This document shows, one piece after another, positions 1 through 7,077 of a DNA stretch of 9,446 nucleotides. The notes under the pieces are model-generated. The model had not been told where the DNA came from, ran no database searches, and saw only the letters and a program-made list of their open reading frames with translations. Source of the stretch: Candidatus Competibacteraceae bacterium (GTDB taxonomy: Bacteria > Pseudomonadota > Gammaproteobacteria > Competibacterales > Competibacteraceae); the NCBI GenBank assembly GCA_003527885.1, contig DPWB01000060.1:1-9446 (forward strand), read 5' to 3'. How positions within the stretch are numbered: position 1 is the stretch's first letter; each line of letters starts with the position of its first letter. Made by a program: the position numbers and the translations under genes.

Positions 1-102
1 GTCGCCTTGCGCCGTCGTGAGGCCGACGCCGTACTGGTTGGCCCCTTGCTTGAGCCCATGCCGGACGTCGGGTCGGCCGCTCTGGGGTGCGCGCCATCGT
101 GA
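1..102 (+). CDS. feoA: FeoA, C-terminal fragment (ferrous iron transport accessory protein)
   Basis: Only the last 33 codons and the TGA stop lie in the window; the start is off the left edge. The visible peptide contains ALRRREADAVLV, which fits the final beta strands of the small SH3-like FeoA domain, where an LRR-x-EA-x-x-VLV pattern is typical. FeoA is a cytosolic partner of the FeoB Fe(II) transporter and is usually encoded directly upstream of it, as here. The stop codon overlaps the start region of feoB (GTG at 87 or 99), so the two are probably translationally coupled. The tail after the conserved strand, about 14 residues, is not recognisable. The call rests on the short C-terminal match plus context; a fusion or another SH3-like domain cannot be excluded. 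Confidence 0.72.
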   Translation, partial: VALRRREADAVLVGPLLEPMPDVGSAALGCAPS

Positions 103-2003
103 CCGCCGCAACGCTGACCGCGGAGAGCCTTCGATCCGCCCGCATCGCGCTGGTCGGCCCGCCCAACAGCGGCAAGACCACGCTGTTCAATACCCTGACC
201 GGCGGCCGGCAAAAAACCGCCAACTACCCCGGCGTCACCGTCGAGCGCAAGAGCGGTTTTCTGCACACGCCCGCCGGCCACGCGGTCGAAGTGCTGGACT
301 TGCCGGGCAGCTACAGCCTGCGCGCCCGCAGCCCCGACGAGGCCATCACCCGCGATGTGGTGCTCGGCCGGCAGCAGCGGGAATCCCTGCCGGACGCCAT
401 CGTTTGCGTGACCGACGCCACCAATCTCAACCAGCACTTGCGGCTGCTGCTGGAACTCCGCCCGCTGGGCCGGCCGCTGATTCTGGCACTCAACATGATG
501 GACATTGCCCGGAAGCGCGGTTGCCGGATCGATACCGAAGCGCTGTCCCGCGAGTTGGGTATTCCCGTGGTGACCACCGTCGCCATGCGCAAAAGCGGAG
601 TGCAAGACCTGCTCGGCCAAATCGATGCGCTGCTCGGTCGTGCTGTGGCTGGAGATGGCGCTACCGCCGTCGCCGGCTGGCAAGAACCCTCGCCGAACGC
701 CATCCGCGCCTATCACCGGGAAGTCGGGCGGGTGCTGCGGGAGGCCGTGGTCCAGGAAGGTGCGCCGGCACGCTTCACCCGGCTATTGGATGGCGTGCTG
801 CTGCACCCAATAGCCGGTCCAGCGATCTTGCTCGCGCTGTTGTTTCTGATGTTTCAGGCCGTGTTCGGCTGGGCGCAAACGCCGATGGACTGGATCGACG
901 GCGGCGTGGCCGGCGCGCAACAGTGGCTTGGCGCGCACCTGCCAGACAGCCTGCTGAAAAGCCTGCTGGTCGATGGGATCATTGCCGGCGTCGGCGGGGT
1001 GGTGATCTTTCTGCCGCAAATCCTGATCCTGTTCCTGTTCATCCTGCTGCTGGAAGATTCCGGCTACATGACCCGTGCCGCGTTTTTGATGGATCGGCTG
1101 ATGAGCGCGGCGGGCCTGAACGGTCGGGCTTTCATTCCCTTGTTGTCCAGTTTCGCCTGCGCCGTTCCCGGCATCATGGCGACCCGCGCCATCGCCCATC
1201 CGCTGGATCGTTTGGTCACCATTCTGATCGCTCCGCTGATGACCTGCTCGGCGCGGCTGCCGGTGTACGTGTTGCTGATCGCCGCGTTTATCCCCAACGT
1301 CACGGTGTGGGGTGGCGTTGGCTTGCAGGGGTTGGTCATGTTCGGGTTATACGCGACCGGCATCGTCGGGGCGCTGACAGTGGCGGGCGTGTTGCGGCTG
1401 ACTTTGCTGAAAGGCGGCCGACAACCGTTGCTGATGGAGTTGCCGAGCTACAAATGGCCGAATCCCGCCAACGTGCTGCTGGGTTTGTGGGATCGCGTCA
1501 AAATCTTCATGCGGCGCATCGGCACCATCATCCTGAGCCTGATGGTGATTCTCTGGTTTCTCTCGACCTTCCCCGCGCCGCCGGCGGGGGCGACGGAACC
1601 GGCCATCTATTACAGCTTCGCCGGCGTGATCGGACGCGGGCTGGAACCGCTGCTGGCGCCCATCGGTTTCAACTGGCAAATCGCCATCGCCTTGGTGCCG
1701 GGTCTGGCGGCGCGCGAGGTGGCGGTGGCGGCGCTCGGCACCGTCTATGCCCTGAGCGGCGATGAAGGGGTGGTTAGAGAGGCGCTATCGGCGACGCTGG
1801 CCCAGAACTGGAGCTTGGCGACGGCGCTCTCGCTGCTGGCGTGGTACGTGTTCGCCCCGCAATGTCTGGCGACGCTGGCCGCCGTCCGCCGCGAAACCAA
1901 TTCCTGGCGCTGGGCCGCGTTCATGTTCGTCTACCTGATGGCGTTGGCCTATATCGCGGCCTTTATAACTTATCGGGTCGTATTGGCGATGGGAGGCGGC
2001 TGA
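87..2003 (+). CDS. feoB: FeoB, Fe(II) transporter with G-protein domain
   Basis: Inner-membrane ferrous iron transporter of 638 residues. The N-terminal G domain shows all motifs: G1 GPPNSGKT (24-31), G2 NYPGVTVE (46-53), G3 DLPGSYS (71-77), G4 NMMD (136-139) and a G5-like VAMRKS (165-170). The membrane part follows from about residue 235, with the conserved Cys-containing gate segments FACAVPGIMATR (356-367) and TCSARLPVY (386-394), and a late FAPQCLAT motif before the last helix. It is shorter than E. coli FeoB (about 770 residues) but complete in all core motifs, so it looks functional. The GTG at 87 gives the longest frame. A GTG at 99 overlaps the feoA stop (GTGA) and has GGGG 11 bases upstream, so it may be the true start. 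It is followed one base after its stop by the small Cys-rich membrane protein gene. Confidence 0.96.
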   Translation: MRAIVTAATLTAESLRSARIALVGPPNSGKTTLFNTLTGGRQKTANYPGVTVERKSGFLHTPAGHAVEVLDLPGSYSLRARSPDEAITRDVVLGRQQRESLPDAIVCVTDATNLNQHLRLLLELRPLGRPLILALNMMDIARKRGCRIDTEALSRELGIPVVTTVAMRKSGVQDLLGQIDALLGRAVAGDGATAVAGWQEPSPNAIRAYHREVGRVLREAVVQEGAPARFTRLLDGVLLHPIAGPAILLALLFLMFQAVFGWAQTPMDWIDGGVAGAQQWLGAHLPDSLLKSLLVDGIIAGVGGVVIFLPQILILFLFILLLEDSGYMTRAAFLMDRLMSAAGLNGRAFIPLLSSFACAVPGIMATRAIAHPLDRLVTILIAPLMTCSARLPVYVLLIAAFIPNVTVWGGVGLQGLVMFGLYATGIVGALTVAGVLRLTLLKGGRQPLLMELPSYKWPNPANVLLGLWDRVKIFMRRIGTIILSLMVILWFLSTFPAPPAGATEPAIYYSFAGVIGRGLEPLLAPIGFNWQIAIALVPGLAAREVAVAALGTVYALSGDEGVVREALSATLAQNWSLATALSLLAWYVFAPQCLATLAAVRRETNSWRWAAFMFVYLMALAYIAAFITYRVVLAMGGG

Positions 2004-2004
2004 A

Positions 2005-2202
2005 ATGTGGCAAGATTTGCTGGCTCTGCTGATCGTGGCGATTGCCGCGTTGGCCTTGTTGCGGCCTTTTATTCCCGTTCGGCTATTCCGTGCTAACGGT
2101 TGTCGGGAAGAAGTTGATAGCTTGGACCGAAAGCCGCTAGCCGCTGGCGGATGCGGTAGTTGCTCCTTGGGGTCCGTTTGCCCGAAAGCGGCGGACCGGT
2201 GA
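2005..2202 (+). CDS. FeoB-associated small Cys-rich membrane protein
   Basis: 65 residues. The N-terminus MWQDLLALLIVAIAALALLR is one predicted transmembrane helix. A basic linker and a Cys-rich tail follow, with GGCGSCSLGSVC near residues 49-60 and a further Cys at about 33. A single helix followed by a C-terminal GCGxC-type cluster is typical of the short proteins encoded after feoB (FeoB_associated / DUF6587-like families). Their role is unproven; they may bind iron or help FeoB in the membrane. The ATG lies one base after the feoB stop, with GGAGG at 1992-1996 about eight bases upstream, so it is co-transcribed and probably coupled. No FeoC winged-helix gene is present, so this may be its functional substitute (inference). 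After its TGA the frame stays open for 91 more codons (see the next entry). Confidence 0.8.
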   Translation: MWQDLLALLIVAIAALALLRPFIPVRLFRANGCREEVDSLDRKPLAAGGCGSCSLGSVCPKAADR

Positions 2203-2487
2203 CTCGGAGTTGCTGGCTGCCGCTTGGACCTGGCTCGCTTAAAGGATGGGATCGAACAGCCTGGCCGCTCGCACCGCCCACTGAAACGCTTGATTCCGGC
2301 TCCGCAGATCGGCGCATTGCTTTGGCGGCTTGATACTTTGGATCGGGCGGAATTGCAACGGTTGGGGCTATGTGGCCCGAATCCCGGAGTGACGGCCCCC
2401 GGTCCCGGCCGCCGGTTCGGAAGGTCGTTGCATTTCCGGCTGCCGCACCGTATATCCTTACTCCACTTAGGGTAAGGAGTGAGGGCG
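2203..2487 (+). other. 285-base gap with a doubtful open frame, no confident gene
   Basis: The frame of the preceding Cys-rich protein stays open from 2203 to a TAA at 2473-2475. A TTG start at 2224 would give an 83-residue product. Its middle reads like protein (ALLWRLDTLDRAELQRLGL, possibly amphipathic), but there is no good ribosome binding site, no ATG and no family I recognise. At this base composition an open run of about 90 codons arises fairly often by chance. I see no T-tailed hairpin that would end the feo transcript, and no convincing sigma70 promoter for the gene that follows. The last 30 bases form the hairpin listed separately. It is either leader/intergenic DNA, a decayed C-terminal extension, or an unrecognised short gene. 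Confidence 0.4.
2456..2484 (+). promoter_or_regulatory. Possible SD-sequestering hairpin before the patZ-like gene
   Basis: CCTTACTCC (2456-2464) can pair with GGAGTGAGG (2476-2484) as nine pairs with one G-U, closing an 11-base loop. The 3' arm contains most of the Shine-Dalgarno AAGGAG (2474-2479), and the stem ends three bases before the ATG at 2488. In the folded RNA the ribosome site would be blocked. A second, exclusive pairing exists, CCTTAC (2456-2461) with GTAAGG (2472-2477). The pairing is directly visible; a regulatory role is inference. Confidence 0.45.
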
Positions 2488-4932
2488 ATGTCCGTCCACC
2501 ATTTACGCTATCTGTGCGGTCCGGCTTCCGTCGCGTTGGTCGGGGCCAGCGAGCGGCCCGGTTCGCTCGGTGAGGCGTTGGCTCGGAACCTGTTGGCCGG
2601 CGATTTCAAGGGCGATGTGTTTTTCGTCAACCGCCGTCATCGGCAGGTGCGCGACAGGCCGGCTTACCGACGCCTCGCCGATCTACCGAGCACGCCGGAG
2701 TTGGCGGTGATCGCCACGCCGGTGCGCACGATTCCCAGGTTGTTGCTCGAAGCGGGTCGCCGCGGGATCAAAGCCGTCATCATCGCCACACCTTACAATT
2801 TTCGCGGCAGCGATGAGACGGCGGTTTTTCGCGGGGCTTTACGGAAAGCCGCGCGCTCCTACCGCCTGAGCATTCTCGGTCCCGGTGGTGAACTCATCTC
2901 GCCGCGTTGCGGCTTTAATGCCTCACTTGTTCCGCAAGCGCCTTTACCGGGCCATTTGGCCTTGCTTTCACAGTCCTCAGCGGCGCTGTCGCCGATCATC
3001 GAGTGGGCCAACACTCAAGGTATCGGCTTTTCTCACGTCGCTTCCTTGGGCGGACAGATCGATATCGGTGTCGCCGATTTGCTGGATCGTCTGATCGATG
3101 ATGCCGCTACCCACGTCATCCTGTTGGTGCTGGAAACCGTGGAGCACGCCCGACCGTTCCTGTCGGCGGCGCGGGCGGCGGCGCGGGTCAAGCCGGTGCT
3201 GGTGGTGCGCGCCGGCCAGGGCGACGATGCGGCCTCCCACCGGACCGATGCGGTTTATGAGGCCGCTTTCCACCGGGCTGGAATCTTGCGGCTGCCGTCG
3301 CTGCCGGATTTGTGCCGGGTCGGGGCGACGCTGGTATTGGATGCGCCGATCGCGGGCGACCGGCTGGCGCTGGTCGGTAATAGCCGGCTGTTGGGTCTGC
3401 TGGCCGCGGATGCCTTGCTGGCGGAAGGCGGCCATCTGGCCCGGTTCGGCCAGGAGACCGAGAACGCGCTGCGACGCCTCGCACCGACCGTCAGCAAGCC
3501 CCAAAACCCGCTCGATTTGGGCGCCGACGTCGGCGCGGAGCGTTACGGCGCCGCTGTGGAGATTCTGCTGCGGGAGGGCGATGCCGACTGCGTATTGGTG
3601 TTGCATTCGCCCAACGCGCGAGTTTCGGCCGAAGAGGCAGCTATGGCGCTGGCCGGGACCGTGAACCGTTGGGACGGGCGCGGCGAGCCGCGACCCGGCG
3701 TGTTGGCCTGCTGGCTGGGCGCGGAGAGCGCTCGCCTTGTCCGGCCCTCTCTTCACGCCCGGCGCATCCCGGTCTACGAGGCGCTTGATGATGCGGTTCG
3801 AACGTTCATGCAGTGTTGGCGTCGCCAGCAGAACCGCATCGGTTTGATGGCGACCCCGCCCTGGCTGCCGGACCCCTCGGCCGCCGATCTGAACGGCGCT
3901 CGCCAATTGATCGAGACCCTGTTGGCGGCGGGTCGCGACGTGCTGGATAACCCGGAAGTCGGCGCGGTGCTGGGCGCTTACGGGGTTTCGATGTCGCTTC
4001 CGGGGTTTAAGTCGGTGGTCCGCCCGTTAGTGCTGGGCGTGCGCGCGGTCGAGGATGCGGTGTTCGGCCCGGTGTTGCTGCTGGAATCGGCCGAGCGTGA
4101 CGCGCTTGGGGTCGATGAAGCCACTGTTGCGTTACCGCCGCTCGATCCGACGCTGGCGCGCGAGGCGATCCGGCATTCGCGGCTTTACCCTCGGCTACGC
4201 GAGGCCGACGCCGCCCTGCCCGGCGTGTTGGCCGGCGTCATCTCGCTGCTGGTCAGGGTTTCGCGGCTGATCGTAGATTTGGGCGAAATCGTCGAACTGG
4301 AATTGAATCCCGTACTGGTAAACCCTGACGGGGCGTGCGTGGAAGCCGCCCGAATTCGGCTCGCCGCGATGGGGTTTCCGTCCCGCGAGCGGCTGGCGAT
4401 CCGGCCCTATCCGCGCGAGCTGGAAGAGACCGTTGCGTTGCCGGACGGCTCGATCCTGCTAATTCGCCCGGTGCGGCCGGAAGATGAACCGGCTTTTGTG
4501 GCCTCGTTCAAGCAGTTATCGACCGAGGACGTGCGGATGCGCTTCATGCGCACGATCACGGAACTGACTCACGAGGAAGCTGCCCGCCTGACGCAAATCG
4601 ACTACGAACGCGATATGGCGCTGGTGGTGTTCCGCCAGCGGCCCGACCGGCCGCCGGAGAGCTGCGGGGTGGCGCGGTTGATGCGCGACGCCGACGGCGA
4701 GCGGGCCGAGTTCGCCATTGTCCTGTTGCGGGCGGCGACCGGGATCGGGCTGGGCAGCCTGCTGCTGCGCCGGCTGATCCGTTACGCGAAAGAGAGAGGC
4801 TTTCGCGAGTTGTTCGGGGAAATCCTGCGGGAAAACGAGCCGATGCTGGCTTTGTGCCGGGCCACGGGTTTCACGATCAAGGTATGCCCGGACGATGCCG
4901 GGGTGATGGTCGCCAACTTGCCGCTGGTCTAG
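2488..4932 (+). CDS. patZ: PatZ/YfiQ-like protein lysine acetyltransferase with shortened ATP-grasp region
   Basis: 814 residues. The ATG at 2488 is chosen over GTG 2479 because AAGGAG lies eight bases before it. The order matches E. coli PatZ (YfiQ): an N-terminal CoA-binding Rossmann domain (VALVGAS at 15-21), succinyl-CoA-ligase-like domains (NAS near 142, LSQSSAA, ASLGGQIDIG), an ATP-grasp remnant (about 480-630), then a GNAT acetyltransferase domain from about 636 (RLAIRPYPRELEE, LTHEEAARLTQIDYERD at 693-709, acetyl-CoA loop GIGLGS at 752-757). PatZ acetylates lysines, notably on acetyl-CoA synthetase, lowering its activity. The synthetase half is regarded as non-catalytic in this family. 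Odd here: between AYGVSMSLP (about 497-505) and AVFGPVLLL, some 70-80 residues found in PatZ are missing, including the PVALK and HKS-type nucleotide-binding stretch, and the usual GEGG loop reads ESAE. The frame is open throughout, so this is not a frameshift. The GNAT domain looks intact. Confidence 0.88.
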   Translation: MSVHHLRYLCGPASVALVGASERPGSLGEALARNLLAGDFKGDVFFVNRRHRQVRDRPAYRRLADLPSTPELAVIATPVRTIPRLLLEAGRRGIKAVIIATPYNFRGSDETAVFRGALRKAARSYRLSILGPGGELISPRCGFNASLVPQAPLPGHLALLSQSSAALSPIIEWANTQGIGFSHVASLGGQIDIGVADLLDRLIDDAATHVILLVLETVEHARPFLSAARAAARVKPVLVVRAGQGDDAASHRTDAVYEAAFHRAGILRLPSLPDLCRVGATLVLDAPIAGDRLALVGNSRLLGLLAADALLAEGGHLARFGQETENALRRLAPTVSKPQNPLDLGADVGAERYGAAVEILLREGDADCVLVLHSPNARVSAEEAAMALAGTVNRWDGRGEPRPGVLACWLGAESARLVRPSLHARRIPVYEALDDAVRTFMQCWRRQQNRIGLMATPPWLPDPSAADLNGARQLIETLLAAGRDVLDNPEVGAVLGAYGVSMSLPGFKSVVRPLVLGVRAVEDAVFGPVLLLESAERDALGVDEATVALPPLDPTLAREAIRHSRLYPRLREADAALPGVLAGVISLLVRVSRLIVDLGEIVELELNPVLVNPDGACVEAARIRLAAMGFPSRERLAIRPYPRELEETVALPDGSILLIRPVRPEDEPAFVASFKQLSTEDVRMRFMRTITELTHEEAARLTQIDYERDMALVVFRQRPDRPPESCGVARLMRDADGERAEFAIVLLRAATGIGLGSLLLRRLIRYAKERGFRELFGEILRENEPMLALCRATGFTIKVCPDDAGVMVANLPLV

Positions 4933-4952
4933 CCTAGCGTTTGGTTCCAGCG
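4922..4952. repeat. Inverted repeat spanning the two convergent stop codons
   Basis: CGCTGG (4922-4927) and CCAGCG (4947-4952) are perfect complements around a 19-base loop that contains both stop codons (TAG at 4930-4932 on plus; TAG read from 4936-4934 on minus). Since only one base separates the convergent genes, any terminator must overlap coding sequence. There is no T-run on either side, so this is not a classical intrinsic terminator. It may slow polymerase or protect RNA ends, or be chance. Confidence 0.25.
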
Positions 4953-6232
4953 ACGGCGGGTTGCGGCTCACTGGCGGGGCGCTCCGCCTCCATCCATCCC
5001 CTAAACCGGGTCAGCAGCCATAAGCCCGGCACCGTGGCGGCCATGCAAAACAGGAAAAAACCTTCCCAGCCCAGCCATTGGGCCAGATAGCCGGTCGGCG
5101 TGGTTAACACCACGCGCGGAATGCCCATCAGGCTGCTGAGCAACGCATATTGAGTGGCGGTGAATTTCTTGTTGGTTTGGGTTGCCATGAACGCGAGATA
5201 AGCGGTGGTCGCCATGCCGGCGAACAGATTTTCGCTAGTAATCGCTAGGGCTAACCCTGGCAAACTGTGGCCGAGCCGCGCCAGTATCACGAAACCGAGC
5301 AAGCCGATGGCTTGCAGCGCGCCGAACAGCCAGAGCGCGCGGTACTGACCCAGACGCAACATCCAAACGCCGCCGAGAATGCCGCCGAGCACCGTTGCCC
5401 AGAAGCCGAACAGTTTGACGATGGTGCCGATTTCTGTCTTGCTGAAACCCAGATCTAGGTAGAAGGGAGTGGTCATCTGGCTCGCTAGCATCTCACCAAC
5501 TTTGTACAACAGTACGAATAAAAGAATCAGTACGGCGTCGTGGCGGGAAAAATATTCGATGAACGGTTGCACCACCGCCTCGCGCAAGGTGCGCGGCGTG
5601 CCGGTTGTAACCGGCGGTTCGCCGCACAGTAGCGTCGTGATCAAACCGGGCAGCATCGTCGCCGCCATCACCCAATATACGGCGGAAAACGGGATGAAGT
5701 CGGCGAGGATCAGCCCGCCGCCCGAAGAAAGTAACAGCCCTGACCGGTAGCCGCCGACGTAGAGCGACGCCCCTAGCCCTTGCTCATCATCGGTCAGCGA
5801 TTCCCGTCGGTAAGCATCGATCACGATATCTTGCGAAGCGGAAAAGAACGCCACCAGAAACGCCGCCAGCGTGACCAGCGGCAAACTCTCATAAGGGTCG
5901 GTGAAACCCAAGCCGACGATGGCCGCCACCAGTGTCAGTTGGATCAGCAGCAGCCACCCGCGCCGCCGGCCCATACTGGCGATGGGAGCGAAGCGATCCA
6001 GCAGCGGCGCCCACAGAAATTTCAGGGTGTAGGGCAAGCCGACCAGCGCGAACAAGCCGATGGTGCCGAGATCGACGCCGGCTTCCTTCAGCCACGCCTG
6101 CAACACCGACCCGGTGGCGAGCAGCAGCGGCAAGCCGGAGGAAAAGCCCATCAACAGCGCGGTCAACATCCGCCCGCTGAGAAAAAGCCGCAGAATATCG
6201 CCGCCGGAGCGCCGCTCGGTTTCAGAAGTCAT
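4934..6232 (-). CDS. ampG: AmpG-like muropeptide permease (MFS)
   Basis: 432 residues of strongly hydrophobic sequence with about 12 membrane segments, of the major facilitator superfamily. AmpG-specific signatures are GFSSGLPL (29-36), LQAWL (44-48), PYTLKFLWAPLLDR (67-80), GRRRGWLL (88-95), SASQDIVIDAYRR (131-143), a central PFIEYFSR/LLYKVGE stretch and FTATQYALLSS near the C-terminus. AmpG imports GlcNAc-anhydroMurNAc peptides from the periplasm for cell-wall recycling, and in some bacteria it feeds the AmpR/beta-lactamase signal; no ampC or ampR is in this window. It is shorter than E. coli AmpG (491 residues) at the C-terminus. The ATG (6232-6230) lies inside the end of the upstream exonuclease gene (11-base overlap) with only a weak CTGGA ribosome site, which suggests translational coupling. 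Its stop is one base from that of the convergent patZ-like gene. Confidence 0.9.
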   Translation of the reverse strand: MTSETERRSGGDILRLFLSGRMLTALLMGFSSGLPLLLATGSVLQAWLKEAGVDLGTIGLFALVGLPYTLKFLWAPLLDRFAPIASMGRRRGWLLLIQLTLVAAIVGLGFTDPYESLPLVTLAAFLVAFFSASQDIVIDAYRRESLTDDEQGLGASLYVGGYRSGLLLSSGGGLILADFIPFSAVYWVMAATMLPGLITTLLCGEPPVTTGTPRTLREAVVQPFIEYFSRHDAVLILLFVLLYKVGEMLASQMTTPFYLDLGFSKTEIGTIVKLFGFWATVLGGILGGVWMLRLGQYRALWLFGALQAIGLLGFVILARLGHSLPGLALAITSENLFAGMATTAYLAFMATQTNKKFTATQYALLSSLMGIPRVVLTTPTGYLAQWLGWEGFFLFCMAATVPGLWLLTRFRGWMEAERPASEPQPAVAGTKR

Positions 6233-6995
6233 AATCGTAGTCCAGCGTCAGGGGCGCATGATCGGAAAAGCGCTGGTCGCGGTAGATGGCGGCGGCGCGC
6301 ACCTTTTTCGCCAAGCCCGGCGTGACGACTTGATAGTCGATCCGCCAGCCGACATTGTTGTCGCGCGCCCGGCCGCGGTTCGACCACCAAGTGTATTGGT
6401 CGGGGCGCGGATCGACGACCCGAAAGGCGTCGACCCAGCCCAACGCGCCGAACAACGTGTCCATCCAAGCCCGCTCCTCGGGCAGAAAGCCGGAGTGCTT
6501 GCGGTTGGCGCGCCAGTTCCTGAGATCGATTTCCTTGTGCGCGATGTTCCAGTCGCCGCAGAGAATCACGTCGCGGCCGCTGGCGCGCAGCGCTCGCAGC
6601 GGTTTGACCAAGCGGTTCAGAAAGTCGAATTTCACCGCCTGCCGTTCGGGGCTGGCGGAGCCGGAGGGCAGGTATAAGGAAACCACACTGAGCGCGCCGA
6701 ACCGCGCTTCCAGCCAGCGGCCTTCCGTGTCGCACTCCGGCCATCCCAAACCGGTGAGGGTCGCATCGGGTTCGCGCCGCGCGTACAGCGCGACGCCGCT
6801 GTAGCCCCGGCGCTTGGCGTCGTGGTAGGCGCAGTGGTAGCCGACCGGGTGGTAATGCGCGGGGGGCAACTGCTGACTTTGCGCGCGGGTTTCCTGCAAG
6901 CAGACCACGTCCGCTTTTTGCTCCCTCAACCAAGGATAAAGGCTCTTGCTGGCGGCGGACCGGATGCCGTTGACATTGAGCGTGATCACTCGCAT
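6222..6995 (-). CDS. xthA: Exodeoxyribonuclease III, Crc-like branch, catalytic residues intact
   Basis: 257 residues from the ATG at 6995; the longer frame to 7079 is not chosen because the family starts at MRVITLNVNGIRSA and the extension would run through the divergent promoter. It belongs to the exonuclease III/AP endonuclease family, which cuts DNA at abasic sites and degrades 3' ends. Active-site motifs are present: N7 (LNVNG), E35 (CLQETR), Y108 (SLYLPSG), D148/N150 (GDWNIAH), D220 (RIDYQ) and D245-H246 (SDHAP). Length and overall sequence resemble Pseudomonas Crc, the catabolite repression protein of this fold, which as I recall lacks several of these residues; Crc also lies beside pyrE in Pseudomonas. 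Intact residues favour a true nuclease. GGAG lies about 12 bases before the start. It overlaps ampG downstream by 11 bases and forms a two-gene operon with it. Confidence 0.92.
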   Translation of the reverse strand: MRVITLNVNGIRSAASKSLYPWLREQKADVVCLQETRAQSQQLPPAHYHPVGYHCAYHDAKRRGYSGVALYARREPDATLTGLGWPECDTEGRWLEARFGALSVVSLYLPSGSASPERQAVKFDFLNRLVKPLRALRASGRDVILCGDWNIAHKEIDLRNWRANRKHSGFLPEERAWMDTLFGALGWVDAFRVVDPRPDQYTWWSNRGRARDNNVGWRIDYQVVTPGLAKKVRAAAIYRDQRFSDHAPLTLDYDYDF

Positions 6996-7022
6996 GAGAC
7001 GATGGTGCTCCGCTGGATAGGT

Positions 7023-7053
7023 GATAAAGCGCGTTATGATAACGGGATTTATC
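7023..7053. promoter_or_regulatory. 31-bp nested dyad in the xthA-pyrE divergent region, candidate operator
   Basis: The inner palindrome CGTTAT-G-ATAACG (7032-7044) and the outer arms GATAAA (7023-7028) and TTTATC (7048-7053) share the same centre, base 7038. Of 15 possible pairs 13 are complementary, with mismatches at 7029/7047 and 7031/7045. It lies 27 bases before the xthA start and 24 before the pyrE start. This symmetry suits a dimeric or paired-dimer repressor, or a two-way promoter. I do not recognise it as a LexA, PurR or Fur box. The dyad is seen directly; the function is inferred. Confidence 0.5.
7035..7041. promoter_or_regulatory. Possible symmetric -10 element for divergent transcription
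   Basis: Bases 7035-7040 read TATGAT on the plus strand, and 7041-7036 read TATCAT on the minus strand; each matches TATAAT at five of six positions. Starts would fall near 7047 (towards pyrE) and near 7029 (towards xthA), giving leaders of roughly 30-35 bases. No good TTGACA box is seen 16-18 bases upstream on either strand, so activity may need an activator or be weak. Divergent promoters with a shared symmetric -10 are a known bacterial arrangement. Confidence 0.35.
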
Positions 7054-7077
7054 TTTCCAGAGCCGGAATTAGCCATC

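Noticed and set aside
17..1765. A 582-codon open frame on the plus strand overlapping feoB
   Set aside because: It is a shifted frame of feoB, very rich in Arg, Ala and Gly with no domain; GC-rich coding DNA often leaves such shadows.
2245..2262. GGGATCGAACAGCC, which resembles a tRNA T-loop
   Set aside because: No acceptor stem, anticodon arm or conserved T-loop bases can be built around it on either strand.
2977..3906. A 309-codon minus-strand frame opposite patZ
   Set aside because: Composition is Arg/Gln-rich with no motif, and it lies wholly antisense to a clear multidomain gene.
5780..6677. Plus-strand frames opposite ampG and xthA
   Set aside because: Low-complexity Gln/Arg/Ala sequences without any family signature; the minus-strand genes explain the region.
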